From assembly GCF_900564145.1 (NCBI RefSeq), contig NZ_UOOB01000001.1:248001-312000 (forward strand): DNA of 64,000 nt. Direction: 5' to 3'. Position 1 is the stretch's first letter; every line of letters begins with the position of its first letter. The notes beneath the pieces were generated by a model that was not told the origin of the DNA, made no database searches, and was given only the letters and a program-made list of their open reading frames with translations. Below, piece by piece: positions 26,219-34,653 of the stretch. The DNA comes from Comamonas sp. lk. GTDB lineage: Bacteria > Pseudomonadota > Gammaproteobacteria > Burkholderiales > Burkholderiaceae_C. The position numbers and the translations under genes were made by a program.

Positions 26219-27442
26219 ATGCCACAAACTTCCACTTCCTTGCCGCGCCGCCGCCTGCTGACAGGCAGCGCCAGCGCGCTGGCCGCCGTGGGTCTGGCCA
26301 GCTTTCAAAGCCAGGCACTGGCCCAGGCCGCCCCTGCGGCAACTCCGGCCGCCAAGCCGCTGCCCGGCTTTGCCAGCTTCAAGAATGCGGATGCCGTCAT
26401 CGTGCACAGCAGCACGACGATAGAGACCAAGCGCTCCGCTTTCGGCACCAGCGTGATCACACCCAGCAACCAGCTGTATGTGCGCAACAACCTGCCCACA
26501 CCGCCCGAATCGATTGTGGCCGACCGCGATGCCTGGCAGGTGCAGATTGCCGGCGTCAAGCAGCCCCGCCAGCTGACGGTGCGCGAGCTCAAATCCATGG
26601 GCCTGGAGACGGTCACCATGGTGCTGCAATGCTCGGGCAACGGCCGTGGTTTTTTCCCCAGCAAGCCCAGCGGCACGCAGTGGACGGTCGGTGCTGCCGG
26701 CTGCGTGGTCTGGAGCGGCGTGCCCGTGCGTGAAGTGGTCAAGGCCCTGGGCGGTGTGGCCGATGGTCTGGCGTATATGACCGGTACCGGCGGCGAAGTG
26801 CTGCCTGCAGGTCTGGACCCCAAGAGCGTGATCGTGGAGCGCTCGGTTCCCGTGGCGGCCATGCAGGATGCGCTGCTGGCTTGGGAGATGAATGGCGAGC
26901 CGATTTCCCTGGCCCACGGCGGCCCGCTGCGCCTCATCGTGCCTGGCTATACCGGTGTGAACAACATCAAGTACATCAAGCAGCTGGCCTTCACCGCCAA
27001 GGAGAGCGAGGCCCACATCATGTCGCACGGCTATCGCATCTCCCCGCCGGGCAGCAAGGGCGACCCCAGCCAGCCTTCGGTGCAGGAGATGAGCGTCAAG
27101 TCGTGGATCAACAGCCCTCTGCCCGAAGACGGTGCCCAGGCTCCCGGCCTGGTGCAGATTCATGGCGTGGCCTTTGGCGGCATGAACGGCATCAAGGGTG
27201 TGGAAGTCTCCACGGACGGCGGCAAGACCTGGAAGGCTGCGCGCCTGGTGGGTCCTGATATGGGTCGCTACGCCTGGCGCCAGTTCGTGCTGCAGGCCGC
27301 CTTGCCCAAGGGCAACCATGTGCTGGCCAGCCGCGCCACCGACGACAAGGGCAATGTGCAGCCCGAAACCCGTGGCGAAAACCAGAGCGGCTACAACAAC
27401 ACCAGCTGGGCCGATCACGCCGTGACGGTGAACGTCGCCTGA
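26219..27442 (+). CDS. sorA: Periplasmic molybdenum sulfite dehydrogenase catalytic subunit (SorA-like)
   Basis: 407-residue sulfite oxidase-family protein. A Tat signal (LPRRRLLTGS then an ALAQA cleavage site) exports it folded. The molybdopterin domain has the ligand Cys138 in LQCSGNGRG and the typical GVPVREVVKALGG. The C-terminal Mo-cofactor dimerisation domain includes GVEVSTDGGKTWKAARL. It oxidises sulfite to sulfate and passes electrons to the cytochrome encoded next. AGAGGAG precedes the ATG at 26219. Confidence 0.88.
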   Translation: MPQTSTSLPRRRLLTGSASALAAVGLASFQSQALAQAAPAATPAAKPLPGFASFKNADAVIVHSSTTIETKRSAFGTSVITPSNQLYVRNNLPTPPESIVADRDAWQVQIAGVKQPRQLTVRELKSMGLETVTMVLQCSGNGRGFFPSKPSGTQWTVGAAGCVVWSGVPVREVVKALGGVADGLAYMTGTGGEVLPAGLDPKSVIVERSVPVAAMQDALLAWEMNGEPISLAHGGPLRLIVPGYTGVNNIKYIKQLAFTAKESEAHIMSHGYRISPPGSKGDPSQPSVQEMSVKSWINSPLPEDGAQAPGLVQIHGVAFGGMNGIKGVEVSTDGGKTWKAARLVGPDMGRYAWRQFVLQAALPKGNHVLASRATDDKGNVQPETRGENQSGYNNTSWADHAVTVNVA

Positions 27443-27462
27443 GACTTGACTTGAGAAGAATG

Positions 27463-27486
27463 CGCCCCGGGCCTGGTGCCGGGGCG
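27463..27486 (+). promoter_or_regulatory. Hairpin between sorA and its cytochrome gene
   Basis: CGCCCCGG, 8-base loop, CCGGGGCG, followed by TTCCGTATTT rather than a T-run. It may attenuate transcription or protect the upstream mRNA, lowering cytochrome output relative to sorA. Confidence 0.45.
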
Positions 27487-27517
27487 TTCCGTATTTGACT
27501 GATTGCGCCCCATAAAA

Positions 27518-27844
27518 ATGATGAAGCACACCTACACTCTCGCCGCCCTGTTGTTGACCGCCATGAGCGGCGCGGCCCAGGCCGATGAAGCGGCCCAGCT
27601 GGCCCGCGGCAAAACGCTGTTCACCACGGCCACGCCGGCTTGCGCCCTATGCCATACGCTCAAGGATGCGGGCACCGAAGGCGCCATCGGTCCGGTGCTC
27701 GATGAGCTGCAACCCGATGCCGCCCGCGTGGCGCGTGCGCTCAAGGATGGCATTGGCGCCATGCCTTCCTTCAAGGCCACGATGAGCGAGGCCGACATTG
27801 CCGCCGTGGCTCTTTACGTGAGCCAGGCCAGCCGCGCCAAGTAA
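27518..27844 (+). CDS. sorB: Monohaem cytochrome c, sulfite dehydrogenase subunit (SorB-like)
   Basis: 108-residue class I cytochrome c. A signal peptide of about 22 residues ends at AQAD. Haem attachment is CALCH at 42-46 and the axial methionine is Met82 in GAMPSF. It is the likely electron acceptor of the sulfite dehydrogenase, 75 bases downstream of it. There are two adjacent ATGs and the first is used. The ribosome site is poor. Confidence 0.85.
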   Translation: MMKHTYTLAALLLTAMSGAAQADEAAQLARGKTLFTTATPACALCHTLKDAGTEGAIGPVLDELQPDAARVARALKDGIGAMPSFKATMSEADIAAVALYVSQASRAK

Positions 27845-27873
27845 ACGCGAGCTTGTGGTCAGGCGGCCTACGG

Positions 27874-28659
27874 TCAGGCTTTGCGTGTGGTTTGCAAGGC
27901 CTGATCTTCGCCATCCAGCGGTATGGCATACACACGCACGCAATGCCTTCCCGGCCCCTGCAGCTGCACCGTGGGCTCCACGCCGGGTAGCGCAAAATCC
28001 AGACTCACCAGCCAGCTGCCGGGCCGCATTTCCGTGGCGGCCTTCATGGCTGCGCGGCCCATGCTCTCGGGCCGTTGAAACAGATAGACCAGCTGATAAG
28101 GGCTCCAGTCGGCCAGCCAGATATCGCCGCGCCGCACGCGGGCAAAACGGCAGCGCAGCGCGCACAAAGCCGCCAGCGGCCAACTCCATTCCAGCCCCTG
28201 CAGACGCGCCCCGGGAAAGGCGCTGTGCAGCGCAATGAGGCCGTCGCCCATGCCGCAACCGGCATCCAGCACCAGCGCGCCTTCAGCCAGTTCGATATGT
28301 GCGGGCAAGCCCTGCAGTGCATCGCGTGGCGTGGGAAACACCGGTGCATCGCGCCAGGCATTGAGCGGATAGACCAGCAGCAGCAGCGTCAGGGGCAGCA
28401 ACCAGCCCCAGGCCGGAATGGCGTCGGCAGAGTGCACCAGAAACGACAGCGGAAAACCCGCTGCAATCATCAGGCGTCGCCACCAGCTGCTGCCCCATAG
28501 GCTGGCAGCCGTGCTGACCGCACAGGCCAGCAGCAAGGCCGCCCACCAGGCAAACAGCTGCACACCCAGCAGCAACAAGGCCCAGGCCAGGGCCCAGGTA
28601 AGCAAGGCCGGCAAAGGCCAGGGAAGAGCGCGCAGACGTTGAATAAGGAGAGCAGCCAT
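27874..28659 (-). CDS. Membrane-anchored class I SAM methyltransferase
   Basis: 261 residues. The first 105 hold three to four hydrophobic segments with an Ala/Leu/Trp composition. A Rossmann methyltransferase follows with LVLDAGCGMGDGLIALHSAFPGARLQGLEWS near residue 130. The fusion of a membrane block to a methyltransferase suggests a lipid or membrane-protein substrate, which is unproven. It converges on the cytochrome gene with a gap of 29 bases. No terminator is visible between them. Confidence 0.75.
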   Translation of the reverse strand: MAALLIQRLRALPWPLPALLTWALAWALLLLGVQLFAWWAALLLACAVSTAASLWGSSWWRRLMIAAGFPLSFLVHSADAIPAWGWLLPLTLLLLVYPLNAWRDAPVFPTPRDALQGLPAHIELAEGALVLDAGCGMGDGLIALHSAFPGARLQGLEWSWPLAALCALRCRFARVRRGDIWLADWSPYQLVYLFQRPESMGRAAMKAATEMRPGSWLVSLDFALPGVEPTVQLQGPGRHCVRVYAIPLDGEDQALQTTRKA

Positions 28660-28794
28660 AGTGGCCGATGGTGCATCAAGTCACGGGCGCTAAAGCCTGG
28701 ATAAAAGCCATTCAGCCAAAAAAATCATGCCGCCACATGCGCATAGCGGCGCTGCGGGCGGACGCGGTTTTTGTAGCTGCAGCGCGCACATCCT

Positions 28795-28859
28795 TGTAAG
28801 TAAATTACTTGTTACATACATTGTTTGCGTAAAATTTACGCAAACTACCCCTGTATACT
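28795..28859 (+). promoter_or_regulatory. Double palindrome upstream of lipoprotein genes
   Basis: A perfect inverted repeat of 11 bp arms and 1-base centre lies at 28823-28845 (GTTTGCGTAAA, A, TTTACGCAAAC). A less perfect one around GTAAATTAC lies at 28795-28816. TATACT at 28854-28859 could be the -10. The pair resembles an operator region. No regulator gene is adjacent. Confidence 0.55.
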
Positions 28860-28891
28860 TTTTGAAAACATAGACATCTGAGAGGCGATTC

Positions 28892-29494
28892 ATGCGTTTT
28901 GCATTGACCAGCGTTTCCCTGACTGCCGTGCTGCTGACAGCCTGCGCCGCCCAGGCGCCGCATGAGCAACTGGCTCCGGCATCTCCCACCGTGCGCCTGT
29001 GCGAGGGCAATAACTGCTCCGAGCTGCCGCGCAATGTGCAGACCTTCAAAGGCGAGCCCGTGAATGTCGAAGCCGAGCGCCGCCTGGCCGCGCTGACGGC
29101 CCGTGCCGAAGCCGATCCGCGTGCCGCCTATGACCTGGGCCTGCGCTATCTGCGTGGCGATGGCGTGGAGCGCAACAGCTACCAGGCCATTGAGTGGATG
29201 CGCAAGGCTGGCGATGCCGGCCATGGCCCGGCGCAATTTGCCCTGGGACGTTTGTACTTCCTGGGGTTTGAGGAAATGGGCCCGGATCCCGCCGAGGCCG
29301 AAGCCTGGCTGTCGCGTGCGGCTGCCAAGGGCTACAAGGATGCCAAACGCCTGCTGCCGCAAGCCCAGGCCGCCAAGCGCAATGCCCAGCAGCGCTACCA
29401 GATCATGGAAGACGACCGCAAGTCCTGGAGCAGCTGGTATGCCGGCGCACCTTACTACTGGGTCTGGGGGCCTTCGGGCTGGTATCTGCGCTGA
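28892..29494 (+). CDS. Sel1-repeat lipoprotein
   Basis: 200-residue lipoprotein with lipobox LLTAC (Cys18). Residues around 75-150 carry two to three SEL1-like repeats (DPRAAYDLGLRYLRGDGVERNSYQAIEWMRKAGDAG, then GPAQFALGRLYFLG), a helical solenoid for protein contacts. The tail is rich in Trp and Tyr (SWYAGAPYYWVWGPSGWYLR). The role is unknown. It is followed 50 bases later by a CsgG-like lipoprotein, which may be in the same operon, and preceded by a prominent palindrome. Confidence 0.78.
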   Translation: MRFALTSVSLTAVLLTACAAQAPHEQLAPASPTVRLCEGNNCSELPRNVQTFKGEPVNVEAERRLAALTARAEADPRAAYDLGLRYLRGDGVERNSYQAIEWMRKAGDAGHGPAQFALGRLYFLGFEEMGPDPAEAEAWLSRAAAKGYKDAKRLLPQAQAAKRNAQQRYQIMEDDRKSWSSWYAGAPYYWVWGPSGWYLR

Positions 29495-29544
29495 TGCCCT
29501 GGCGGCTAGGCTCTTTATTTTTGTGAAGCAATAGAAAGCAATTT

Positions 29545-30372
29545 ATGTCCAAGAAGACAACTCTGCGTCTGGCCGCTCTGGCCGGTGCCCTGGCTCTGGG
29601 TGGCTGCGTGACGCCTGGCGGCGGCACCATCAGCACCGGAACGGCTCCCACGGCCGCCACAGGCGCTGCCGGCGGTGCCAGCAGCGTGAATGCCAACCAA
29701 GCACTGGAGCGCTGCGATGCGCCTCTGGGCACGCTGGCCGTAGATGACGGGCGCGGCAAGGACTGGTATGCCAGCTTTGGTGCAGCCACCAAGATCACCA
29801 CCATCGAGCCGCTGATCCGCCTGGCCGTGCAGCAGTCCAACTGCTTTGTGATCACTTCCATCGGCAACAACCGCACCGAAAGCAAGATGTCCGCCATCAC
29901 GGACAAGCAACGCAATTCGGGCGAGTTCCGCGCCGGCTCCAAGCAGCAAAAAGGCCAGCGCGTCGCGGCTGATTACTACATGGAGCCTTCCATCGTCATC
30001 GACAACGACGCCACCGGCCAACTGGCTGCTGGTGTGGGCGGCCTGTTCGGCAATGTGGGTTCGCTGATTGGCGGAGCCATGCAGAGCAAGGCCTCGGTGG
30101 TGACGCTGAGCATGTTCGACATCCGCTCGGGCGTGCAGATCTCGATTTCCGAAGGCAATGCCACGGCCACCAACTTCGGTGCTGCCATGGGTGCATTCGG
30201 CGGCGGTGCCGTGGCCGGTCTGGGCGGCTTCTCGCGCTCGCCCGAAGGCAAGGCCACCGTGGCAGCCTTTATGGACTCCTACAACAACATGGTGATCTCG
30301 CTGCGCAACTACAAGGCGCAAGAGGTCAAGGGCGGTCTGGGCCGTGGCGGCCAGCTCAAGGTCGGCAAGTAA
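29545..30372 (+). CDS. CsgG/HfaB-like outer-membrane lipoprotein
   Basis: 275 residues with lipobox LGGC (Cys21) and a low-complexity Gly/Ala/Thr linker to about residue 50. The body resembles CsgG/HfaB-type periplasmic domains (IEPLIRLAVQQSNCFVITSI, DYYMEPSIVIDND, VVTLSMFDIRSGVQISISEG), followed by a glycine-rich GAAMGAFGGGAVAGLGG. CsgG forms secretion pores for curli, but no csgA/B/E/F are nearby. Family membership is moderate and function open. Confidence 0.65.
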   Translation: MSKKTTLRLAALAGALALGGCVTPGGGTISTGTAPTAATGAAGGASSVNANQALERCDAPLGTLAVDDGRGKDWYASFGAATKITTIEPLIRLAVQQSNCFVITSIGNNRTESKMSAITDKQRNSGEFRAGSKQQKGQRVAADYYMEPSIVIDNDATGQLAAGVGGLFGNVGSLIGGAMQSKASVVTLSMFDIRSGVQISISEGNATATNFGAAMGAFGGGAVAGLGGFSRSPEGKATVAAFMDSYNNMVISLRNYKAQEVKGGLGRGGQLKVGK

Positions 30373-30393
30373 TTTCGCCGGCGTATCCGCAAC

Positions 30394-30423
30394 AAAAAAG
30401 GGCCTGAATTTCAGGCCCTTTTT
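30394..30423 (+). terminator. Terminator after the CsgG-like gene
   Basis: AAAAAAGGGCCTGAA pairs with TTCAGGCCCTTTTT. It is bidirectional in form and sits between convergent genes. Confidence 0.87.
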
Positions 30424-30462
30424 GCATTGTGCAGCGCATGTGTAATGCGGTTGAAGCTATGT

Positions 30463-31881
30463 TTACTGAAGCTGGAAGATCTTGCCGGGATTCAGGATGT
30501 TCTTGGGGTCCAGCGCCTGCTTGATGGCACGCATCATCTGCACCGCGCCGTCACCGGCTTCTTCAAGCAGAAAGCCCTGCTTGTGTATGCCTATGCCGTG
30601 CTCGCCCGTGCAGGTGCCGCCCAGGGCGATGGCCCGCTGCACCAGTTGCTGGTTCAGGGCTTCGGCCTGCTGGCGCTGGGCGTCATTGGCGGGGTCGATC
30701 AGATAGCCGAAGTGGAAGTTGCCATCTCCCACGTGGCCCACGAGGAAGTAGGGGATGCCGCTGGCATCGGCCTCGGTCACGCATTGCAGCAGGGCGTCGG
30801 CCAGGCGGCTGATGGGCACGCAGGCATCGGTGGTGATGCAGCGGCAGCCAGGCACGCTGGCCACGGCGGCAAAGTAGGCATTGTGGCGCGCCGTGAAAAG
30901 GCGGGTGCGGTCTTCGGGGCGCTCGGCCCATTCAAAAGCATTGCCGCCGAATTCGCCCGCAATGTCTTGCACCATCTCTGCCTGCTCTTTCACGCCCGTG
31001 GGCGAGCCGTGGAACTCCATCAGCAGCATGGGTTCTTCGCGCAGCGTGAGTTTGCTATAGGCGTTGACCATGCGCACCGAGTTCACGTCCACCAGCTCCA
31101 CGCGGGCGATGGGAATGCCCATTTGAATCGTCTGTATCACCGTGTGCACCGCCGCTTCAATGCTGGGGAAGGAGCAAATGGCGGCAGAGACGGCCTCGGG
31201 CAGCGGGTACAGGCGCAGCGTGATCTCGGTGAAGATGCCCAGCGTGCCTTCGCTGCCGATCAGCAAGCGCGTCAGGTCGTAGCCGGCCGCGCTTTTTTTG
31301 GCGCGGTTGCCGGTGCGGATGATTTCACCGCTGGCCGTCACCACTTCCAGTGCCAGCACGTTCTCGCGCATGGTGCCGTAGCGCACGGCATTGGTGCCGC
31401 TGGCGCGGGTGGCAGTCATGCCGCCCACGGAGGCGTCGGCACCGGGATCGATGGGAAAGAAAAAGCCTGTGTCCTTGATGGCATCGTTGAGAGCCTTGCG
31501 GGTGATGCCCGGCTGCACGGTCACGGTCAGATCCTCGGTGTTGACCGAGAGAATCTGGTTCATGCGGCTCACATCGATGGTGATGCCGCCTTCTACCGCC
31601 AGCAAATGGCCTTCCAGCGAAGAGCCGGCGCCATAGGCAATCACCGGCACGTTGAATTGCTCGCAAAGCTTGACGGCATCCTGCACGTCCAGCGTGCTCT
31701 GGGCAAACACCACGGCCGCAGGCGGCGGTGCGGCAATCGAGCCTTCATCGCGGCCGTGCTGTTCGCGCACGGCCAGCGACGTAGAGCACTGGCTGCCAAA
31801 ACGCGCTGTCAGCGCTTGCAGGAATTCATCGGAAACAGGGCGCTGTGCCCATTCGGGCAGCAAGTCGGTGGTGGCGTTCAT
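30463..31881 (-). CDS. FAD-linked oxidase, D-lactate dehydrogenase (cytochrome)-like
   Basis: 472 residues of the GlcD/D-lactate dehydrogenase family. The PCMH-type FAD domain contains PVIAYGAGSSLEGHLLAVEGGI and DPGADASVGGMTATRASGTNAVRYG. The C-terminal FAD-linked oxidase domain ends TGEHGIGIHKQGFL with the flavin-near histidines. It oxidises D-2-hydroxyacids to 2-oxoacids and reduces cytochrome or quinone. D-lactate is the likeliest substrate but glycolate or others cannot be excluded. The ATG at 31881 is chosen over the TTG at 31887. Confidence 0.83.
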   Translation of the reverse strand: MNATTDLLPEWAQRPVSDEFLQALTARFGSQCSTSLAVREQHGRDEGSIAAPPPAAVVFAQSTLDVQDAVKLCEQFNVPVIAYGAGSSLEGHLLAVEGGITIDVSRMNQILSVNTEDLTVTVQPGITRKALNDAIKDTGFFFPIDPGADASVGGMTATRASGTNAVRYGTMRENVLALEVVTASGEIIRTGNRAKKSAAGYDLTRLLIGSEGTLGIFTEITLRLYPLPEAVSAAICSFPSIEAAVHTVIQTIQMGIPIARVELVDVNSVRMVNAYSKLTLREEPMLLMEFHGSPTGVKEQAEMVQDIAGEFGGNAFEWAERPEDRTRLFTARHNAYFAAVASVPGCRCITTDACVPISRLADALLQCVTEADASGIPYFLVGHVGDGNFHFGYLIDPANDAQRQQAEALNQQLVQRAIALGGTCTGEHGIGIHKQGFLLEEAGDGAVQMMRAIKQALDPKNILNPGKIFQLQ

Positions 31882-32042
31882 CGTCAAAAGAATACCACCG
31901 CAAAACTACCTGAGCAGGCTGCTGCGTACCTCTCGCCGCCTTGTTTTGCGAACGCTAGAAGCGTCAATTTCTTGGCATGTCCTTGGATCAAACCGGCTGC
32001 GAATTTGCCAGGCTGCGGCTTGCGGCTCAAGCGTTCAATGCT

Positions 32043-32282
32043 TCAAGCAACAGGCTTGGCCAACTGTTGCTCATGCTTGCCATCGGCGGCGGTAAAGGCC
32101 TTGAGCATGTCGGCCGGAGCGCTGCTGATCTTGCGGCTGGCCTGGTGCGTTGGCGCGCCATGTCGATACGTGCTCTGGGCCAGGGCCGCGCCGCCAACGC
32201 CAAACGTCAGTACCGAAAACAGAACCACGCTCAGCACCTCAAACGGTGTGTCCTGGTAGTGGCGAAAAAGATGTTTTTTCAT
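32043..32282 (-). CDS. Small single-span hypothetical protein
   Basis: 79 residues, not recognised. A hydrophobic stretch (VLSVVLFSVLTFGVGGAALAQS, about 18-39) could be an N-terminal membrane anchor or uncleaved signal. The rest is polar with KISSAPADMLKAF. A textbook GGAGAA ribosome site 8 bases before the ATG at 32282 supports real translation. A longer frame upstream has none. It lies alone between the D-lactate dehydrogenase-like gene and a Bug receptor. Confidence 0.6.
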   Translation of the reverse strand: MKKHLFRHYQDTPFEVLSVVLFSVLTFGVGGAALAQSTYRHGAPTHQASRKISSAPADMLKAFTAADGKHEQQLAKPVA

Positions 32283-32601
32283 ATCGAATTCTCCGGTTGG
32301 GGGTTCTACAGATGTCCTTTCGCTGTGCATCCGTGCTGCGGACTGCAGAGGGCCGATTGCAACGCGCTTGCTTGCGCAAAGCCAGCACTATTGCCGCTTG
32401 TTGCGCCTGTCTACATTTACCAGCGGCATGTAAAGCGCCGGCCAGTCTGCGCAGGCGGTCTGGCGCTGCATAGATAAGTTCGGTTCTAGCTAATGAGAAA
32501 TAACTGGTTTGTTTTTCACGGCCGCCTGTCTACATTGCAAAGCATTACGGCGTGCGCTGCAGAGCTCGCTTCAGACCACAAGCAGCTCGGAGGGCGATGC
32601 C
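32283..32601. other. Divergent intergenic region with a 14-bp direct repeat
   Basis: No gene. CGCCTGTCTACATT occurs at 32404-32417 and again at 32523-32536. It could be a paired regulator site for one of the flanking divergent genes. Confidence 0.35.
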
Positions 32602-33600
32602 ATGCGCGATGCAGATCGCAGATCATTCATACGGGGACTGGCCGGTGCCTCTGCCGCCGCACTGTGCGGCACGGCCCTGTCAGCCCATGCCACGCCGGTA
32701 TCGGCCTGGCCGTCCAGACCCATCAGACTGGTGGTGACCTTCCCACCCGGAGGCTCCAGCGATATCGTGGCGCGGATACTGGCGCCTTTGTTGGCCGAGA
32801 AGCTGGGTCAGGCGGTGGTCATAGACAACAAGCCAGGCGCTGGCTCGTCGATTGGTGCGCAGATCGTGGCCCACAGTCCCGGCGATGGCTACACCTTGCT
32901 GGTCTCCAATTCGGCGGCCCTGTCCATTGCGCCTTCGCTGCTGCAAAAGCCCGGCTATGACGCTTTGCGCAGCTTCGAACATCTGGCCTATATCGGCGCA
33001 GTTCCCACGGTGTTTGCAGTTCATCCTTCGGTGCCGGTCAAGACCCTGGCCGAACTGTCGGCCTGGATCAAGGAGCAGCCGGCGCCCGTGGCTTTCGGCA
33101 GCGGCGGAGCAGCTTCGGTAGGGCATTTGATAGGCGAGCAGTTTGCGCAGACGCTCAAGCTCTCCATGGAGCATGTGCCTTATCGCGGCGCAGGCCCTAT
33201 GCGTGCCGATCTGCTGAGCGGACATATCAAGTTGGCCGTGGATGCGCTGCCGCAGAACATAGCGCTGCACCAGCAGGGGCGGCTCAAGCTGCTGGCGCTG
33301 ACCTCGCCACGCCGCGTGGCCCAGGCGCCCGGCGTTCCCAGCGTGACAGAGTTGGGGCTGGCGCAGCTGGTGTCCGAAAACTTTGTCGGTATCTCGGCGC
33401 CGGCAGGCCTGCCCAGAGAGCTGGGCGAAAAAATCACCGAAGCCGTGCGCCAGATCGCGGCCCGTCCGGCCTTTGTCCAGGCGCTGCAAGCCCAGGGCTT
33501 TGTGACCCGCGACATGGAGGCGGCGGCCTTCACCCGGCTGATTGCCGACCAGCATCTGGCATGGGCCGATGTGGCGAAGAAAACCGGTGCCAAACTTTAA
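32602..33600 (+). CDS. Bug/TctC-family periplasmic solute-binding protein
   Basis: 332 residues with a twin-arginine-like signal (DADRRSFIRGLAGASAAALCG, cut near AHAT). The body shows the Bug pattern: WPSRPIRLVVTFPPGGSSDIVAR, VVIDNKPGAGSSIGA, HVPYRGAGPMRADLLSGHIKLAVD. Such receptors serve tripartite tricarboxylate transporters, but no TctAB genes are nearby, so the partner is elsewhere. The ligand is likely a carboxylate, unknown. GGAGG is 8 bases before the ATG at 32602. Ten bases separate its stop from a BMP-family gene. Confidence 0.87.
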   Translation: MRDADRRSFIRGLAGASAAALCGTALSAHATPVSAWPSRPIRLVVTFPPGGSSDIVARILAPLLAEKLGQAVVIDNKPGAGSSIGAQIVAHSPGDGYTLLVSNSAALSIAPSLLQKPGYDALRSFEHLAYIGAVPTVFAVHPSVPVKTLAELSAWIKEQPAPVAFGSGGAASVGHLIGEQFAQTLKLSMEHVPYRGAGPMRADLLSGHIKLAVDALPQNIALHQQGRLKLLALTSPRRVAQAPGVPSVTELGLAQLVSENFVGISAPAGLPRELGEKITEAVRQIAARPAFVQALQAQGFVTRDMEAAAFTRLIADQHLAWADVAKKTGAKL

Positions 33601-33610
33601 GCAGACAAGC

Positions 33611-34573
33611 ATGACGACAAGCTCAATCTCTCCTCGCAAAAACCGCTACGCGGTGGTGCTGTTCGGCCCTGAAGGCCAGGGCAGTTTCAATGAGTCCGGC
33701 CTGCAGGGCGCGCGCAAGGCGCAAGCCGCTGGCTTTGATGTGGATGTGCTTTGGGTAGCCGGACAATCGGCCGAGCAGCGGGCCCAGGAAATGGCCGTGC
33801 TGTGCGGCGGCCGCTATGCGCTGATACTGGCCCACGGCGGCCAGGGCGACGGTCCGGTGAAGATCCTGGCCCAGCGCTGGCCGTCACAGGCGTTTGTGGT
33901 CACCCAGGGCAGCTGGAGCGCAGCCAATGTGGCGCGTTACGAGGTCTTGCAGGAGCAGTCGGCATTTCTGGCCGGTGTGCTGGCCAGCCAATGGAGCAAG
34001 ACGGGCGCTGTAGGGCATTTTTCCGGCGAAAAAGTACCGCCCGGACTGCGCGGCCGGGCCGCCTATGCGGATGGCGTCAGAAGCGCGGGATTCAAGGGCC
34101 GGCTGCTCACCCAGTTCTGCGGCCACCAGCACCAGCCGGACTGGGCGCAGCAGTGCATTGGCAGCATGATTGAGCAGACGGGGCTGGACATTGTGTTTGC
34201 CATGATTGATGGCGGCCGACCCGGCGTTACGCAAGCCTGCCGTGAACATGGCGCGGCCCAGATCGGCAATGTGCTCGACTGGGTGGAGCGCGATCCTGAA
34301 GTGTTTGTGGCCTCGGCCATTTGCAACTCCGGCGAGGCCTTGTTTCGCGCAATTGAAGACCATGAAAACGATGTGCTGCATCTGGGCGGCTACCGCGCCT
34401 TCGGGCTGGAAGAGCCCGACCTGGTGCGGCTGGCGCTGGGCGCGCGCATCGATGCCCAAAGCAAGCTGCTGGTGGAAGAATGGGCGCATAGGCTGGTGCG
34501 TGGTGAGCACGAGATTCAGCTGAATTACAGCGGCGCCGAATTCCCTTTGCCGCAAGCCGAACTGGCAGCCTGA
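33611..34573 (+). CDS. BMP-family (PnrA-like) ligand-binding protein without signal peptide
   Basis: 320 residues related to basic membrane protein/PnrA nucleoside receptors: YAVVLFGPEGQGSFNESGLQGARKA, TQGSWSAANVARYEVLQEQSAFLAGVLA, GFKGRLL. Unusually, nothing before this block resembles a signal peptide from the chosen ATG (33611), or from the longer in-frame start. It probably works in the cytoplasm as a sensor or enzyme, or the export signal has been lost. It is co-transcribed with the upstream Bug receptor. Confidence 0.72.
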   Translation: MTTSSISPRKNRYAVVLFGPEGQGSFNESGLQGARKAQAAGFDVDVLWVAGQSAEQRAQEMAVLCGGRYALILAHGGQGDGPVKILAQRWPSQAFVVTQGSWSAANVARYEVLQEQSAFLAGVLASQWSKTGAVGHFSGEKVPPGLRGRAAYADGVRSAGFKGRLLTQFCGHQHQPDWAQQCIGSMIEQTGLDIVFAMIDGGRPGVTQACREHGAAQIGNVLDWVERDPEVFVASAICNSGEALFRAIEDHENDVLHLGGYRAFGLEEPDLVRLALGARIDAQSKLLVEEWAHRLVRGEHEIQLNYSGAEFPLPQAELAA

Positions 34574-34653
34574 TTGCCGCCCATGAGGGTGGGGTGTTCC
34601 TTGCGTCAAGCACAATCAGCGCTAGCACTGCATTGATTGAAAAAGGAAGACAT

